Of a DNA stretch of 64,000 bases, positions 9,975-19,210 are shown piece after piece. Every line of letters starts with the position of its first letter. Position 1 is the first letter of the stretch. A model generated the notes under the pieces. That model was not told the origin of the DNA and did not search any database. It saw nothing but the letters and a program-made list of their open reading frames with translations. Position numbers and translations under genes: made by a program. The stretch is from positions 306,054 to 370,053 of the forward strand of contig NZ_QAIG01000005.1 in the NCBI RefSeq assembly GCF_003060885.1, written 5' to 3'. This DNA comes from Pseudomonas sp. HMWF032. GTDB lineage: Bacteria; Pseudomonadota; Gammaproteobacteria; Pseudomonadales; Pseudomonadaceae.

Positions 9975-10255
9975 GGTGATAAATCCTGCAAAGGCTATTC
10001 AGGTCACGCGTGCACAGGCGAGGGTGCTGTGCGGGCAACGGGCTGTTGGTGCGTATGTTGAGCCGGCTTCAGGCCCAAGGCAAACGCAAGTGCGCATTTA
10101 CCGGGCCGGGGCGCTGCCTGGCGCGGGGTCGGCGCTGGCGTGGCTGGGCTACAAGGTCCGCCTGGATAGGGCAGGAGAGCGCTGATTCTAATCCCTTGGC
10201 GCGCTCGCAAGGAAGGCCGGTGCGCTCAGCGGCGAGCGCGGTTCGGCCGGGTGCG

Positions 10256-11110
10256 TTAGCTGATCGGCTCAATCCCGCGCATGCGTTCGGCGCGGCGGCG
10301 CAGCAGTTCGATGGTCACCAGCAGAGCGATGGACACCAGGATCAGCAGGGTGGCGATGGCCAGGATGCTCGGGTTGATCTGCTCGCGCAGGCCCGAAAAC
10401 ATCTGCCGCGGGATGGTGCGTTGCTGTGGGCCGGCCATAAACAGGATCACCACCACCTCGTCGAACGAGGTGATAAAGGCGAACAGCGCGCCGGAAATCA
10501 CCCCCGGGCGGATCAGCGGCATGATGATGTCGAAGAACACCCGCAGTGGCGTGGCGCCCAGGTTCAGCGCGGCGCGGGCCAGGCTGTAGTCGAAGCCGGT
10601 GAGGGTGGCTGTGACGGTGATGATCACGAACGGTGTGCCCAGAGCCGCGTGGGCAATGATCACCCCGAGGTAGTTGCCGGCCAGGCCCAGGTCCGAATAG
10701 AAGAAGAACATCCCGGCGGCGGTGATGATCAGCGGCACGATCATCGGTGACAGCAGCAGGGCGGTGATCAAGCGGCGTGCCGGCATGTCATCGCGGGCCA
10801 GACCGACTGCTGCGCAGGTGCCGAGCACTGTAGCGATCAGGGTGGCGAAGATGCCGATCAGAAAGCTGTTTTTGATCGCCAGCAGCCATTTTTCGTCGCT
10901 GAAGATGGCGCTGTACCAGCGCAGCGAGTAGGCCTCGGGCTGCAGTGTGAGCATGCCTTCGGTAAAGCTGAAGAACGGCTCGGCGTTGAATGACAACGGG
11001 ATGATCACCAGGATTGGCAGGATCAGAAACAGCAGTACGAGCCAGGAACTGGTCTTCAGCAGCCAGGCGCCGAGGTGATGCCAGAAGCCGTAGTAGGCGG
11101 GAATCTTCAT
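10256..11110 (-). CDS. ABC importer permease, PotC-like
   Basis: A 284-residue inner-membrane permease with six predicted membrane segments and the EAA-type cytoplasmic loop around LARAALNLGATPLRVFFDIIMP, which docks on the ATPase. The start at 11110 (MKIPAYYGF) follows AAGGAA; an in-frame ATG at 11152 would overlap the preceding gene. It is the last gene of a four-gene ATPase, binding protein, permease, permease operon and starts 10 bases after the upstream permease stops. Family members import spermidine/putrescine or other cationic small molecules. The substrate here cannot be read from sequence. Confidence 0.88.
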   Translation of the reverse strand: MKIPAYYGFWHHLGAWLLKTSSWLVLLFLILPILVIIPLSFNAEPFFSFTEGMLTLQPEAYSLRWYSAIFSDEKWLLAIKNSFLIGIFATLIATVLGTCAAVGLARDDMPARRLITALLLSPMIVPLIITAAGMFFFYSDLGLAGNYLGVIIAHAALGTPFVIITVTATLTGFDYSLARAALNLGATPLRVFFDIIMPLIRPGVISGALFAFITSFDEVVVILFMAGPQQRTIPRQMFSGLREQINPSILAIATLLILVSIALLVTIELLRRRAERMRGIEPIS

Positions 11111-11120
11111 CGTCTGTTCC

Positions 11121-12353
11121 TTAGCCCAGTTTGATATTGCTGGCGCCGACAAAACGGTCGTACAGCCAGTACAGCAGCAGGATCAGGCCGAGCAGCAGGG
11201 AGCCCAGTGCGGCGGCCAGTTCCCAGTTGTTCGAGCGCTGCATATGGAAGGCGATGATGTTGCTGATCATCTGCCCATCGGTGCCGCCGACCAGCGCCGG
11301 GGTGATGTAGTAGCCGACCGAGATGATAAACACCAGCAGCGCCCCGGCACTCAACCCCGGTAGGGTCATTGGGAAGTAGATGCGGGCAAAGGCTGGAATC
11401 GGCCGCGCGCCCAGTGACAGTGCCGCGCGCAAGTAGCTGGGGTCGATGCCGCGCATCACGCTGTACAACGGCAAAATCATAAACGGCAGCAGGATATGGG
11501 TCATCGCCACCACCGTGGCGAACGAGGTGTAGAGCATCTCGATGGGTTGGCCGATGACGCCGATGCCGAGCAGGAAGGAGTTGATCACCCCGTTGGTCTG
11601 CAGCAGGGCGATCCAGGCCGTGGTTCGCACCAGCAATGAGGTCCAGAACGGCAGCAGTACCAATACCAGCAGCAGGTTAGCGCGGTTTTCCGGCAGGCCG
11701 GCCAGGTAGTAGGCCAGTGGGTAGCCAAGCAGGGCGCAGAAAAGGGTGATGACCAGGGCCATGCTTAGGGTTTTGTTGTACAGCTGCAGGTAGATCTGCG
11801 TGTCTTCGCGCACCTGAATGCCCTGCTCGGGGTGCAGCTCCAGGTCGAGCGCGGTCAGGTAGTAGTCATAGGTATAGGGTTTGCCCGCGCGCTGGATGGC
11901 GTACCAGATTTCCGGTTTGCTCCAGTTGCGGTGCGACTTGAGCAGGATGTCGGCACCCTGCTGCTGCAGTTGTTCGCCTTGCAGGCGGCTGAGTTTGCGC
12001 GCGCTGGATTTGACCACACTGGACATGCCGGCCGAGGCGCGGTTGAACTCTTCGGCCAATTTGCCGGACTGGCGCTCTTTGGCCAGGCTGTGCAGCTCCT
12101 GGGCGAACACGCTCAGGGTTTTTTCATCAGGAAGCGCTTTGCCGTCCCAGCGTTGCAGCTCGCTCAGGGTCAGCGGAATCAGGGCGGCCACCGTCGGGTG
12201 GTGGACACTGCGCCAGAGCATGCTGGCAATTGGCGCGACGAAGGTCAGCAGGATAAACACCAGCAGTGGCACGACAAACAGAAAGGCGGTGAGGCGTTTC
12301 TTGTTGCGGGCGCTGGAGGCTTGACTGGCTTCGGTAGACGTGAGGGAGGACAA
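11121..12353 (-). CDS. ABC importer permease, PotB-like, with long periplasmic insert
   Basis: About 410 residues. TM1 (FLFVVPLLVFILLTFVAPIA) is separated from the next membrane segment by roughly 130 polar residues (about 60-195 of the protein), after which a normal PotB-type core with an EAA loop (LRAALSLGARPIPAFARIYFP) follows. The start is taken as a TTG at 12353 with GGAG eight bases upstream. The in-frame ATG at 12401 lies inside the perfect hairpin that follows the binding-protein gene, so it is unlikely to be used. The protein pairs with the permease encoded next. The large insert makes it clearly longer than E. coli PotB. Confidence 0.82.
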   Translation of the reverse strand: MSSLTSTEASQASSARNKKRLTAFLFVVPLLVFILLTFVAPIASMLWRSVHHPTVAALIPLTLSELQRWDGKALPDEKTLSVFAQELHSLAKERQSGKLAEEFNRASAGMSSVVKSSARKLSRLQGEQLQQQGADILLKSHRNWSKPEIWYAIQRAGKPYTYDYYLTALDLELHPEQGIQVREDTQIYLQLYNKTLSMALVITLFCALLGYPLAYYLAGLPENRANLLLVLVLLPFWTSLLVRTTAWIALLQTNGVINSFLLGIGVIGQPIEMLYTSFATVVAMTHILLPFMILPLYSVMRGIDPSYLRAALSLGARPIPAFARIYFPMTLPGLSAGALLVFIISVGYYITPALVGGTDGQMISNIIAFHMQRSNNWELAAALGSLLLGLILLLYWLYDRFVGASNIKLG

Positions 12354-12373
12354 GGCGTTACTCCGAAAATCCT

Positions 12374-12399
12374 GACCCCTCTCCGGCAGGAGAGGGGTC
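12374..12399 (-). terminator. Intra-operon hairpin after the binding-protein gene
   Basis: A perfect 10-bp stem (GACCCCTCTC with GAGAGGGGTC) and six-base loop stand 8 bases past the binding-protein stop and 20 bases before the permease start. There is no T-run. It probably stabilises or partly terminates the mRNA, so the binding protein is made in excess of the permeases. Confidence 0.7.
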
Positions 12400-12407
12400 A
12401 TAGCGGG

Positions 12408-13481
12408 TTACTTCAACAGCCACTCGTTGAATTTTTCACCGAGGGATTCGCCATAGTCAGCCCAGAAGTCCGAACCAGCCTGGATGCCTTTGCTCAGGTG
12501 AGCAGTCGGCAGGTGCGGTGCGGCGCTCTGGTCAGCCAGCGGCATGGAGGATTTGCGGGTTGGGCCGTAGGCCACGTCCGGCATGCCGGCCAGTGGGGTG
12601 GAGCCAGTGGCGTAGGCAATGAATTTCAGTGCCAGATCCTTTTTCGGTGAGCCTTTGACGATGGCCCAGGCGTCGAGGTCGTAGACGTGGCCGTCCCAGA
12701 CGATGACGAAGGGTTTTTTCTCCTGGCGGATGGCGTCGTAGAAACGGCCGTTGGCCGATTGCACCAGCACCGCGCCGCCGTCGTTGAGCAGCTGTGGCGC
12801 TTGCGACCAGGAGTCGAACCAGACGATGTCCTTCTTGATGGTGTCCAGCTTGGCGAAGGCGCGGGCCTGGCCTTCTGGAGTGGACAGCACGTCGTAGACT
12901 TCGGCCGGCGGCACGCCATCAGCCAGCAGTGCCCACTCCATGTTCACCTGTGGGCGTTTGCGCAGGGCGCGCTTGCCTGGGATTTTGCGGGTGTCGAAGA
13001 AGTCGGTGATGCTTGCAGCCTTGGTGCCGCCGATGGTTTTCTCGTTGTAGGCGAATACCACCGACCAGACGATGTTGCCGACCGCGCACTCACTGGCCAG
13101 GGCTTCGGGGATAAAGTCTTTTGCGGCCGGGACGCCGTCGATACCGGCGGGCAGGATGTCACGTGGAATGCTTTCCAGCAGGCCTTCAGAGCAGGCACGC
13201 TCCAGGTCGATCACCTCAAAGTCGACCACATCCCATTGAATGTTGCCGGACTCGACCTGGGCTTTGATCTCGGCCACACCGCCGGTGTAGTCCTCGAATA
13301 GCACCTTGTTGCCGGTGTCTTTCATAAACGGGTCAATCACGTGTTTCTGCTGGGCCGCGCCGTAGGCACCACCCCATGACACCACGGTCAGCGTCTCCTG
13401 CGCGCTGGCGGCGAAACTTGCCGTGCCTAGCGCGGCAGCTAAAGCGAAGGTGGAAAAGCGGGTGGTCAGTGTTCTAGCCAT
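12408..13481 (-). CDS. Periplasmic solute-binding protein, PotD/PotF-like
   Basis: 357 residues with a Sec signal peptide (cleavage likely after AASA, giving QETLTVVSWGGAYG). The mature part has the PotD-type fold: WDVVDFEVIDLERAC, FAYNEKTIGG, and DGHVYDLDAWAIVKGS. It binds the ligand in the periplasm and delivers it to the two permeases encoded downstream. The gene lies between the ATPase and the first permease. Polyamine uptake is the family default. The ligand-pocket residues cannot be judged reliably here, so other cationic or dicarboxylic ligands are possible. Confidence 0.87.
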   Translation of the reverse strand: MARTLTTRFSTFALAAALGTASFAASAQETLTVVSWGGAYGAAQQKHVIDPFMKDTGNKVLFEDYTGGVAEIKAQVESGNIQWDVVDFEVIDLERACSEGLLESIPRDILPAGIDGVPAAKDFIPEALASECAVGNIVWSVVFAYNEKTIGGTKAASITDFFDTRKIPGKRALRKRPQVNMEWALLADGVPPAEVYDVLSTPEGQARAFAKLDTIKKDIVWFDSWSQAPQLLNDGGAVLVQSANGRFYDAIRQEKKPFVIVWDGHVYDLDAWAIVKGSPKKDLALKFIAYATGSTPLAGMPDVAYGPTRKSSMPLADQSAAPHLPTAHLSKGIQAGSDFWADYGESLGEKFNEWLLK

Positions 13482-13500
13482 TGCTGTGCTCCATTGCTTC

Positions 13501-14619
13501 TTATAGGTCAGGGGTTGTTACGGGGCGATCCAGGGCCTGGCTGTCTTGCGGCTGCCAGGCCAGGGCGACTTCTTCCTTGGCATTGAGTTGCGGGGCGCTG
13601 CTGTCATTCATGTTCTTCACCACCAGCTCGGTGCCGTCGGCGGTTTCGAAGTGGTAGCGGATGTATTCGCCGACATAGTGACGAGTGACGAAGCGCGCCA
13701 TTATCTGGTTGCCGGCGGCGCCCAGGCGGTCGGTAAAGCTGAGTTTTTCCGGGCGTATCGACACGGTGGTGGGCAGGCCGACTTCCGTGCAGTTGGCCTT
13801 CAGCGAACTGACCAGGGCGCCGTCGTCCAGGCGAACTTGTACAGTCTCAGATCCGACCGATTCGATCACGCCCTTGAGCTTGTTGCTCTCGCCGATAAAG
13901 TCGGCGACGAACAGGTTGGCCGGGCGCTCGTAGAGCACGTGGGGCGGCGCGCATTGCTGGACGATGCCGTTGTTGAACACGGCGATGCGGTCGCTCATGG
14001 TCAGGGCTTCGGTCTGGTCGTGGGTCACGTAGATCACGGTGAAACCGAGCTGTTCGTGCAGGCGCTTGATCTCGAACTGCATCTGCTCGCGCAGCTTCTT
14101 GTCCAGCGCGCCCAGCGGTTCGTCCATCAGCACGATGTCGGGGGCGAAGATCAGCGCGCGAGCCAGGGCCACACGCTGGCGCTGGCCGCCGGAGAGCTGC
14201 CCGGGGAAGCGGTTGCCGAAATCCAGCAGCTCGACCAGCGACAGATACTCGTCGACCTTGGCGCGAATCACCTCTTTGGGCTGTTTGCGGATCTTCAGCG
14301 GGTAGGCGAGGTTTTCGCGCAGGGTCATGTGCGGAAATAGCGCGTACTGCTGGAACACCATGCCTATATTGCGCTGGTAGGGTGCGATGCTGGTGACCGA
14401 GCGGCCGTTGATCAGGATTTCGCCGCTGGTTACGTCCTCGAACCCGGCGAGCATCATCAGGCAGGTGGTTTTACCGGAGCCGGAAGGGCCGAGTAGGGTG
14501 ATAAATTCGCCCTTGGCCACATCCAGGTTGAAATCCTTGACCACCAGATGCTTGTGGTCGTAAGTCTTCTTGACGTTGGTGAATTGCAGGAACGGTTTGT
14601 TCCCAGCCAGGTCAGCCAT
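13501..14619 (-). CDS. ABC importer ATPase, PotA-like
   Basis: 372 residues. Walker A is GPSGSGKTT, the Q loop lies in GMVFQQYALFPHMT, the signature is LSGGQRQRVALARAL, Walker B is IVLMDEP followed by LGALDKKLR, and the switch His lies in YVTHDQTEA. A C-terminal TOBE-type regulatory domain begins around residue 280 (VSIRPEKLSF). The start at 14619 (MADLAGNKP) follows a GGGGAGG stretch. It is the first gene of the importer operon and energises the two permeases encoded at its end. Confidence 0.93.
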   Translation of the reverse strand: MADLAGNKPFLQFTNVKKTYDHKHLVVKDFNLDVAKGEFITLLGPSGSGKTTCLMMLAGFEDVTSGEILINGRSVTSIAPYQRNIGMVFQQYALFPHMTLRENLAYPLKIRKQPKEVIRAKVDEYLSLVELLDFGNRFPGQLSGGQRQRVALARALIFAPDIVLMDEPLGALDKKLREQMQFEIKRLHEQLGFTVIYVTHDQTEALTMSDRIAVFNNGIVQQCAPPHVLYERPANLFVADFIGESNKLKGVIESVGSETVQVRLDDGALVSSLKANCTEVGLPTTVSIRPEKLSFTDRLGAAGNQIMARFVTRHYVGEYIRYHFETADGTELVVKNMNDSSAPQLNAKEEVALAWQPQDSQALDRPVTTPDL

Positions 14620-14858
14620 ACCCCTCCCCAAATGTGCTCTGAACAGACAGCAGCTTGTGGCCGTTATCTGAATACTTGAATCCGCGCGCCCGCTTCGATG
14701 CTGTAACGGGTACTTGTTTGAATGTTCAAGTTAGGCAAGCATTGTGCCAGTGCGCTGTGGCTCATTGCGGGCGCTGCAGTGCTGGGGGCAAGCCTAGTTC
14801 AGGCGCTGGGTTGCGCCATGCAGGTGTGGGGAGTGGTAACAGCGCGGGAGAGAAAGAA

Positions 14859-14887
14859 GCACCTGCCGACACGCACTCGGCAGGTGC
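14859..14887 (-). terminator. Probable terminator of the rRNA methyltransferase gene
   Basis: A perfect 11-bp inverted repeat (GCACCTGCCGA/TCGGCAGGTGC) with a 7-base loop lies just past the stop at 14894. On the minus strand it is followed by a T-rich stretch. The remainder of the ~270-base gap to the ATPase start (14620-14858) shows no convincing gene. Confidence 0.75.
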
Positions 14888-14893
14888 AGGTGC

Positions 14894-16090
14894 TCAGCTA
14901 TTGGGCAGCAGACGCACGGTGAGGCTCTTGATGTAGCGGGTTTCATTGATGGCTGGGTGTACCGGGTGGTCCGGGCCCTGCGCGCCGCGTTCGAGCAGCT
15001 GGATATTGCGATCCAGATGGCGTGCGCTGGTCAGCAGGATGTTCTGCAGGTCATCTTCCGGCAGGTGCATGGAGCAGCTGGCGCTGATCAGGATGCCGTC
15101 CTTGTTGAGCAGGCGCATGGCTTGCTCGTTGAGGCGGCGGTAAGCGCCTTCGCCGTTTTTCAGGTCTTTCTTGCGTTTTATAAAGGCGGGCGGATCGGCG
15201 ACGATCACATCGAAGCGCTCTTCCGAGGCCTTGAGCTGTTTCAGCGCCTCGAATACATCGCCTTCCACACAGGCAACCTGGTCGGTCAAACCGTTCAGCG
15301 CGGCGTTGCGCTCCACACCGTCGAGGGCAAAGCCGGAGGCGTCCACGCACATCACATCGCTGGCACCGAAGGCTGCAGCCTGCACGCCCCAGCCGCCGAT
15401 GTAGCTGAACAGGTCGAGTACGCGCTTGCCTTTGACGTAAGGTGCCAGGCGCGCACGGTTCATGCGGTGGTCATAGAACCAGCCGGTCTTCTGCCCTTCG
15501 ATTACCGGGGCTTCAAACTTCACCCCGTTCTCTTCCAGGGCGACCCATTCCGGCACCACGCCGAATGGGGTTTCCACGTAACGCGCGAGGCCTTCGGCAT
15601 CGCGGGCGGCGGAGTCGTTCTTGAACAGGATGCCACTGGGTTTGCACACCTGAATCAGCGCGGCCAGCACGTCATCCTTGTGACGCTCCATGGTGGCGGA
15701 GGCCAGTTGCACCACCAGAATGTCGAAGAAGCGGTCGACCACCAGGCCCGGCAGAAGATCGGAGTCGCCATAAACCAGACGGTAGCAGGGTTTGTCGAAC
15801 AGGCGCTCGCGCAGCGACAGGCAAACATTCAGGCGATGCACCAGCAGAGATTTGTCCAGTACGTGCTTGACGTCACGCGACAGCAGGCGTGCGCAGATCA
15901 GGTTATTCGGGCTCATCGCAACGATGCCCAGTGGCTTACCGCCGGTCGCTTCAAGGATGGCCTGGTCGCCGGCAGCAAAACCGCTCAGCGGGGTGGCAGC
16001 GACATCGATTTCATTGCTGTAGACCCACAGGTGGCCGGCGCGCAGGCGTCGATCGGCGTTGGCTTTCAGGCGCAGGCTGGGCAGGGACAT
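14894..16090 (-). CDS. rlmI: 23S rRNA (cytosine-5) methyltransferase, RlmI family
   Basis: 398 residues, the length of RlmI/YccW. An N-terminal PUA-like domain (about 1-75: LRLKANADRRLRAGHLWVYSNEI) precedes a Rossmann methyltransferase: VLDLFSYIGGWGVQAA (SAM motif I), CVDASGFALDGVERN, and VIVADPPAFIKRKKD, with a downstream catalytic-type Cys in SASCSMHLP. It methylates a cytosine of 23S rRNA using SAM in the cytosol. It is a single gene with its own terminator. Other members of this class exist, so the exact target base is assigned by family only. Confidence 0.85.
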   Translation of the reverse strand: MSLPSLRLKANADRRLRAGHLWVYSNEIDVAATPLSGFAAGDQAILEATGGKPLGIVAMSPNNLICARLLSRDVKHVLDKSLLVHRLNVCLSLRERLFDKPCYRLVYGDSDLLPGLVVDRFFDILVVQLASATMERHKDDVLAALIQVCKPSGILFKNDSAARDAEGLARYVETPFGVVPEWVALEENGVKFEAPVIEGQKTGWFYDHRMNRARLAPYVKGKRVLDLFSYIGGWGVQAAAFGASDVMCVDASGFALDGVERNAALNGLTDQVACVEGDVFEALKQLKASEERFDVIVADPPAFIKRKKDLKNGEGAYRRLNEQAMRLLNKDGILISASCSMHLPEDDLQNILLTSARHLDRNIQLLERGAQGPDHPVHPAINETRYIKSLTVRLLPNS

Positions 16091-16255
16091 GCTGGGGACT
16101 CCGGAAAAAGAGCGGAATTATAACGGGTTCAGGAGCATCTGCTGACGTTTCAATGCAGGCCGCGGTGCACAAGGGTGTGTTTACAAAAGTCGCCTGTGGA
16201 AGTTCCATGAGTTTAGCTAGACTGTGGCTTACCTCTCGTTTTGGTTGTGTTCGTC

Positions 16256-17122
16256 ATGCCCCAAGAGCTTTCCGCCGAATATATCCAGCAGGTGCTCCAG
16301 GGCATCAGTGTTCCTCCTCAGCCGCAAATCATGGTGGATTTGCAGATGGAACAGGTGATGCCCAATCCGGATTTGCGTGTCATTGCCAAACTGATCAGTC
16401 ATGACCCTGGGCTGTCTGGCGCGTTGTTGAAGCTGGTGAATTCGCCCTTTTTTGGGTTGACCAATCGCATTGCCTCGATCCAGCAGGCCGTAAATTTGCT
16501 TGGCTGCAATACGGTCATCAACCTGATCAATGCACAGTCGATTCGCGGTGAGCTGACCGATGAAGCCATCGTCACCCTCAACCGTTTCTGGGATACCGCC
16601 CAAGACGTTGCAATGACCTGCCTGACATTGGCCAAGCGCATCGGCTATCACTCACCGGATGAAGCCTACACCTTGGGCCTGTTCCACAATTGCGGCATCC
16701 CGCTGATGCTCAAGCGTTTCCCTGACTACATGACGGTGCTGGAGGATGCCTATGCCAGTGCCACCGATGGCCGGCGCATCGTCGATACTGAAAATCGGCT
16801 GTTGAACACCAATCATGCTGTCGTGGGGTACTACACGGCGAAATCCTGGAATCTGCCGTTGCATCTGTGTGAGGCGATTGCCAGCCACCACAATGCGTTG
16901 GCGATTTTTACCGATGACTCCAGTCGGGATGCGCAGCTGAAAACCCTGTTGGCGATCCTCAAAATGGCCGAGAACATCTGTGCGAGTTACCGCGTACTGG
17001 GTAATCAACAGGATGATTTCGAATGGCAGGGTATTGAGCAACTGGTGTTGGAGTATGTGGGGTTGTCGGAGTATGACTTCGAGAACCTGCGCGAGAGCAT
17101 CCGCGACATGGGGGCGAGCTAG
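16256..17122 (+). CDS. HDOD domain protein
   Basis: A 288-residue protein that is essentially one HDOD domain: VPPQPQIMVDLQ, LISHDPGLSGALLKLVNSPFFG, IASIQQAVNLLGCNTVINLI, AYTLGLFHNCGIPLML. The HD metal motif is not conserved as in true HD phosphohydrolases, as expected for HDOD. The start at 16256 (MPQELSAEYIQQ) is preferred; an upstream GTG/ATG in frame adds five residues only. HDOD proteins act in bacterial signalling, but no enzymatic activity is established for the family. It is transcribed alone, upstream of mutM. Confidence 0.87.
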   Translation: MPQELSAEYIQQVLQGISVPPQPQIMVDLQMEQVMPNPDLRVIAKLISHDPGLSGALLKLVNSPFFGLTNRIASIQQAVNLLGCNTVINLINAQSIRGELTDEAIVTLNRFWDTAQDVAMTCLTLAKRIGYHSPDEAYTLGLFHNCGIPLMLKRFPDYMTVLEDAYASATDGRRIVDTENRLLNTNHAVVGYYTAKSWNLPLHLCEAIASHHNALAIFTDDSSRDAQLKTLLAILKMAENICASYRVLGNQQDDFEWQGIEQLVLEYVGLSEYDFENLRESIRDMGAS

Positions 17123-17202
17123 TCCAGGTTCGCCTGCCTCGTCCCGTTTGGGCATTCCTGCTAAGGTGAGCGCCCGTTTTAATGCTCACCTGATGACGTG
17201 CC

Positions 17203-18015
17203 ATGCCAGAACTTCCTGAAGTTGAAACCACTCGCCGCGGAATTGCGCCCTACCTTGAGGGGCAGCGCGTCAGTCGGGTGATCGTGCGTGAGCGCCGTTT
17301 GCGCTGGCCGATTCCCGAAGACCTGGATATCCAGTTGTCGGGGCAGCGTATCGAGGGCGTCGAGCGGCGCGCCAAATACCTGTTGATCAAGGCAGAAACG
17401 GGTACGTTGATCAGCCACTTGGGCATGTCCGGCAGCCTGCGCCTGGTTGAGTGCGGCCTGCCCGCTGCCAAGCATGAGCATGTGGACATCGAACTGGAAT
17501 CCGGTCTGGCCCTGCGTTACACCGATCCGCGCCGCTTCGGTGCGTTGCTCTGGAGCCGTGAGCCGCTGGAGCATGTACTGCTGAGCAAGTTGGGGCCAGA
17601 ACCCCTGACTGAATCGTTCGATGGTGAGCGGCTGTTTCAGTTGTCCCGTGGCCGCGCCATGGCTGTCAAACCTTTCATCATGGATAACGCGGTCGTTGTG
17701 GGCGTAGGCAACATCTACGCCAGCGAAGCCTTGTTTGCGGCAGGTATCGATCCGCGTCGCGAGGCTGGTTCGGTGTCGCGGGCGCGTTATCTGAAACTGG
17801 CGGATGAGATCAAGCGCATCCTCGCCTATGCCATTGAGCGCGGTGGTACGACATTGCGCGATTTTGTCGGCGGTGACGGACAGCCAGGCTATTTTCAGCA
17901 GGAATTATTTGTCTACGGTCGCGGTGGTGAGTTCTGCAAGACCTGCGGCAGCACCCTGCGCGAGGTCAAGCTGGGCCAGCGCGCCAGCGTTTATTGTCCG
18001 CGCTGCCAGCGTTAG
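17203..18015 (+). CDS. mutM: Formamidopyrimidine-DNA glycosylase
   Basis: 270 residues, the standard size. The N terminus [12 protein letters not shown] provides the catalytic proline and glutamate after Met removal. HLGMSGSLR and the helix-two-turn-helix NIYASEALF are intact, and the C-terminal zinc finger has the CKTCG...CPRC cysteines. It excises 8-oxoguanine and formamidopyrimidines from DNA and nicks the abasic site, preventing G-to-T mutations. Confidence 0.97.
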   Translation: MPELPEVETTRRGIAPYLEGQRVSRVIVRERRLRWPIPEDLDIQLSGQRIEGVERRAKYLLIKAETGTLISHLGMSGSLRLVECGLPAAKHEHVDIELESGLALRYTDPRRFGALLWSREPLEHVLLSKLGPEPLTESFDGERLFQLSRGRAMAVKPFIMDNAVVVGVGNIYASEALFAAGIDPRREAGSVSRARYLKLADEIKRILAYAIERGGTTLRDFVGGDGQPGYFQQELFVYGRGGEFCKTCGSTLREVKLGQRASVYCPRCQR

Positions 18016-18099
18016 CGTTGCGGCGTAGGTTTAATGTGGGCAGCCTACCGAGTGCTGCGCACTGCAATACACAACAATAAGAAACACCGAGGTTTGTTG

Positions 18100-18678
18100 A
18101 TGTCCGGTAACTATCTGCCCCGTCACTCATTGGCCGAGTGGGTCGGCCGTACTGCGTTGAATCTACTGGGTTGGCGCATTGAAGGTGAGCTACCCAAGCT
18201 CGACAAGTTTGTGGTGATCGGTGCCCATCACACCTCCAACTGGGATTTTGTCGTTTTTATCGCGGTGAAATTTGTTTTGCGTCTGAATGCGCGCTGGTTT
18301 GGCAAGCACACCATCTTCCGCTGGCCTTATGGCACCTTGATGCGGCTCTGGGGCGGTATCCCGATTTACCGCGAGCGTCAAGGCAATACGGTAGAGCAGG
18401 CCGTGAGGGCTTTTCGCGAGCATCAGCAGTTTATGCTGATCCTCTCGCCCGAAGGCACGCGCAAAAAGGTCGAACGCTGGAAAATGGGCTTCTATCACAT
18501 CGCCCTGGGGGCGGGTGTACCGATTGTCTTGGGCGCGTTGGACTATCAGAATCGCCGTGTCTTTATTGGCCCGACTTTTATGCCCAGCGGAGATGAAGCC
18601 GCTGACATCAGGACGATTATGGATTTTTATCGACCGTTTATTCCGAAAAAACCGGAATATGCCTTTAATGGCGATTGA
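18100..18678 (+). CDS. 1-acyl-glycerol-phosphate acyltransferase-like protein
   Basis: 192 residues with the acyltransferase motif HHTSNWD (HX4D), a second block GGIPIYRERQG and the phosphate-binding-like SPEGTRKKVERWKMGFYHIA. The start at 18100 (MSGNYLPRHS) follows a GAGG; the longer in-frame start lies in non-conserved sequence. It probably moves an acyl group onto a glycerophospholipid-type acceptor at the inner membrane. The short length and the FYHIALGAGVPIVLGALDY segment fit the small family seen in proteobacteria. The acceptor is unknown. Confidence 0.85.
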   Translation: MSGNYLPRHSLAEWVGRTALNLLGWRIEGELPKLDKFVVIGAHHTSNWDFVVFIAVKFVLRLNARWFGKHTIFRWPYGTLMRLWGGIPIYRERQGNTVEQAVRAFREHQQFMLILSPEGTRKKVERWKMGFYHIALGAGVPIVLGALDYQNRRVFIGPTFMPSGDEAADIRTIMDFYRPFIPKKPEYAFNGD

Positions 18679-18689
18679 CGGCCGTCACG

Positions 18690-18717
18690 CTGACAATTAC
18701 CAATGCACTGTTATAGT
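18690..18717 (+). promoter_or_regulatory. Sigma-70-type promoter for the small exported protein
   Basis: CTGACA (-35) and TATAGT (-10) are separated by 16 bases, 38 bases before the start at 18755. Confidence 0.6.
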
Positions 18718-18754
18718 TAGAACCACTGCCTCCTAATAGCTGAAGGATCGCCCC

Positions 18755-19093
18755 ATGAAACTGTTCCGCTCCACCGCTGCTGCTCTGGCACTGTCCACCG
18801 GTTTGCTGGCCCTGCCGGCCCATGCTGAGGTGGCGCAGCAGAACACCAGTGGTGATCCCCTTTACAGTGTTGATGCACCAAAAGCTTTTTCAATGGTTGG
18901 CGATTTAGTGATTGCCCGTCCGCTGCTGATAGCTGCCACTGTTATTGGGGCAGGTGTGTTTGTTGTCACGCTGCCATTCTCGGCAGCAGGCGGCAATATC
19001 GGTGAAGCTGGCAAGGCGCTGGTCGTAGAACCAGGTGAAGCCGCGTTTGTGCGGTGTCTGGGTTGTACTACCAGCGGTTACAAAAAGAACTAA
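18755..19093 (+). CDS. Small exported/membrane protein of unknown function
   Basis: 112 residues. A signal peptide ([24 protein letters not shown]) is followed by a short polar region, then a long hydrophobic segment (~52-75: [22 protein letters not shown]) and a C-terminal part with two Cys in [11 protein letters not shown]. Small conserved proteins of this type occur beside mutM-region genes in Pseudomonas and are often labelled multidrug transporter without evidence. I see nothing that supports transport. It has its own good promoter and is a single gene. Confidence 0.75.
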   Translation: MKLFRSTAAALALSTGLLALPAHAEVAQQNTSGDPLYSVDAPKAFSMVGDLVIARPLLIAATVIGAGVFVVTLPFSAAGGNIGEAGKALVVEPGEAAFVRCLGCTTSGYKKN

Positions 19094-19191
19094 TTCGTTT
19101 TTCTGCTTCCCTGCGGCCTCTTTTCTCGTATTAGAGCGAGAGGTCGTTTGTATGTGTGCAGCGCTAAAAGACAAGACTGCTGATGAGTGCG

Positions 19192-19210
19192 GCCCGGTGT
19201 GAAACCGGGC
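19192..19210 (-). terminator. Hairpin at the 3' end of the gamma-glutamyltransferase gene
   Basis: GCCCGGT and ACCGGGC form a 7-bp stem touching the stop codon. There is no clear T-run, so termination is uncertain. Confidence 0.4.

Noticed and set aside
10185..10210. TTGCGA ... TAGAAT as an ilvD promoter
   Set aside because: The spacer is only 14 bases and the site would give a ~200-base leader; no leader peptide rich in branched-chain residues was seen in 9975-10255. The rest of that gap shows nothing else.
14722..14922. 66-codon open frame with a hydrophobic start, upstream of the ATPase operon
   Set aside because: It overlaps the terminator and the 3' end of rlmI, has no ribosome site, and its end is arginine-rich noise.
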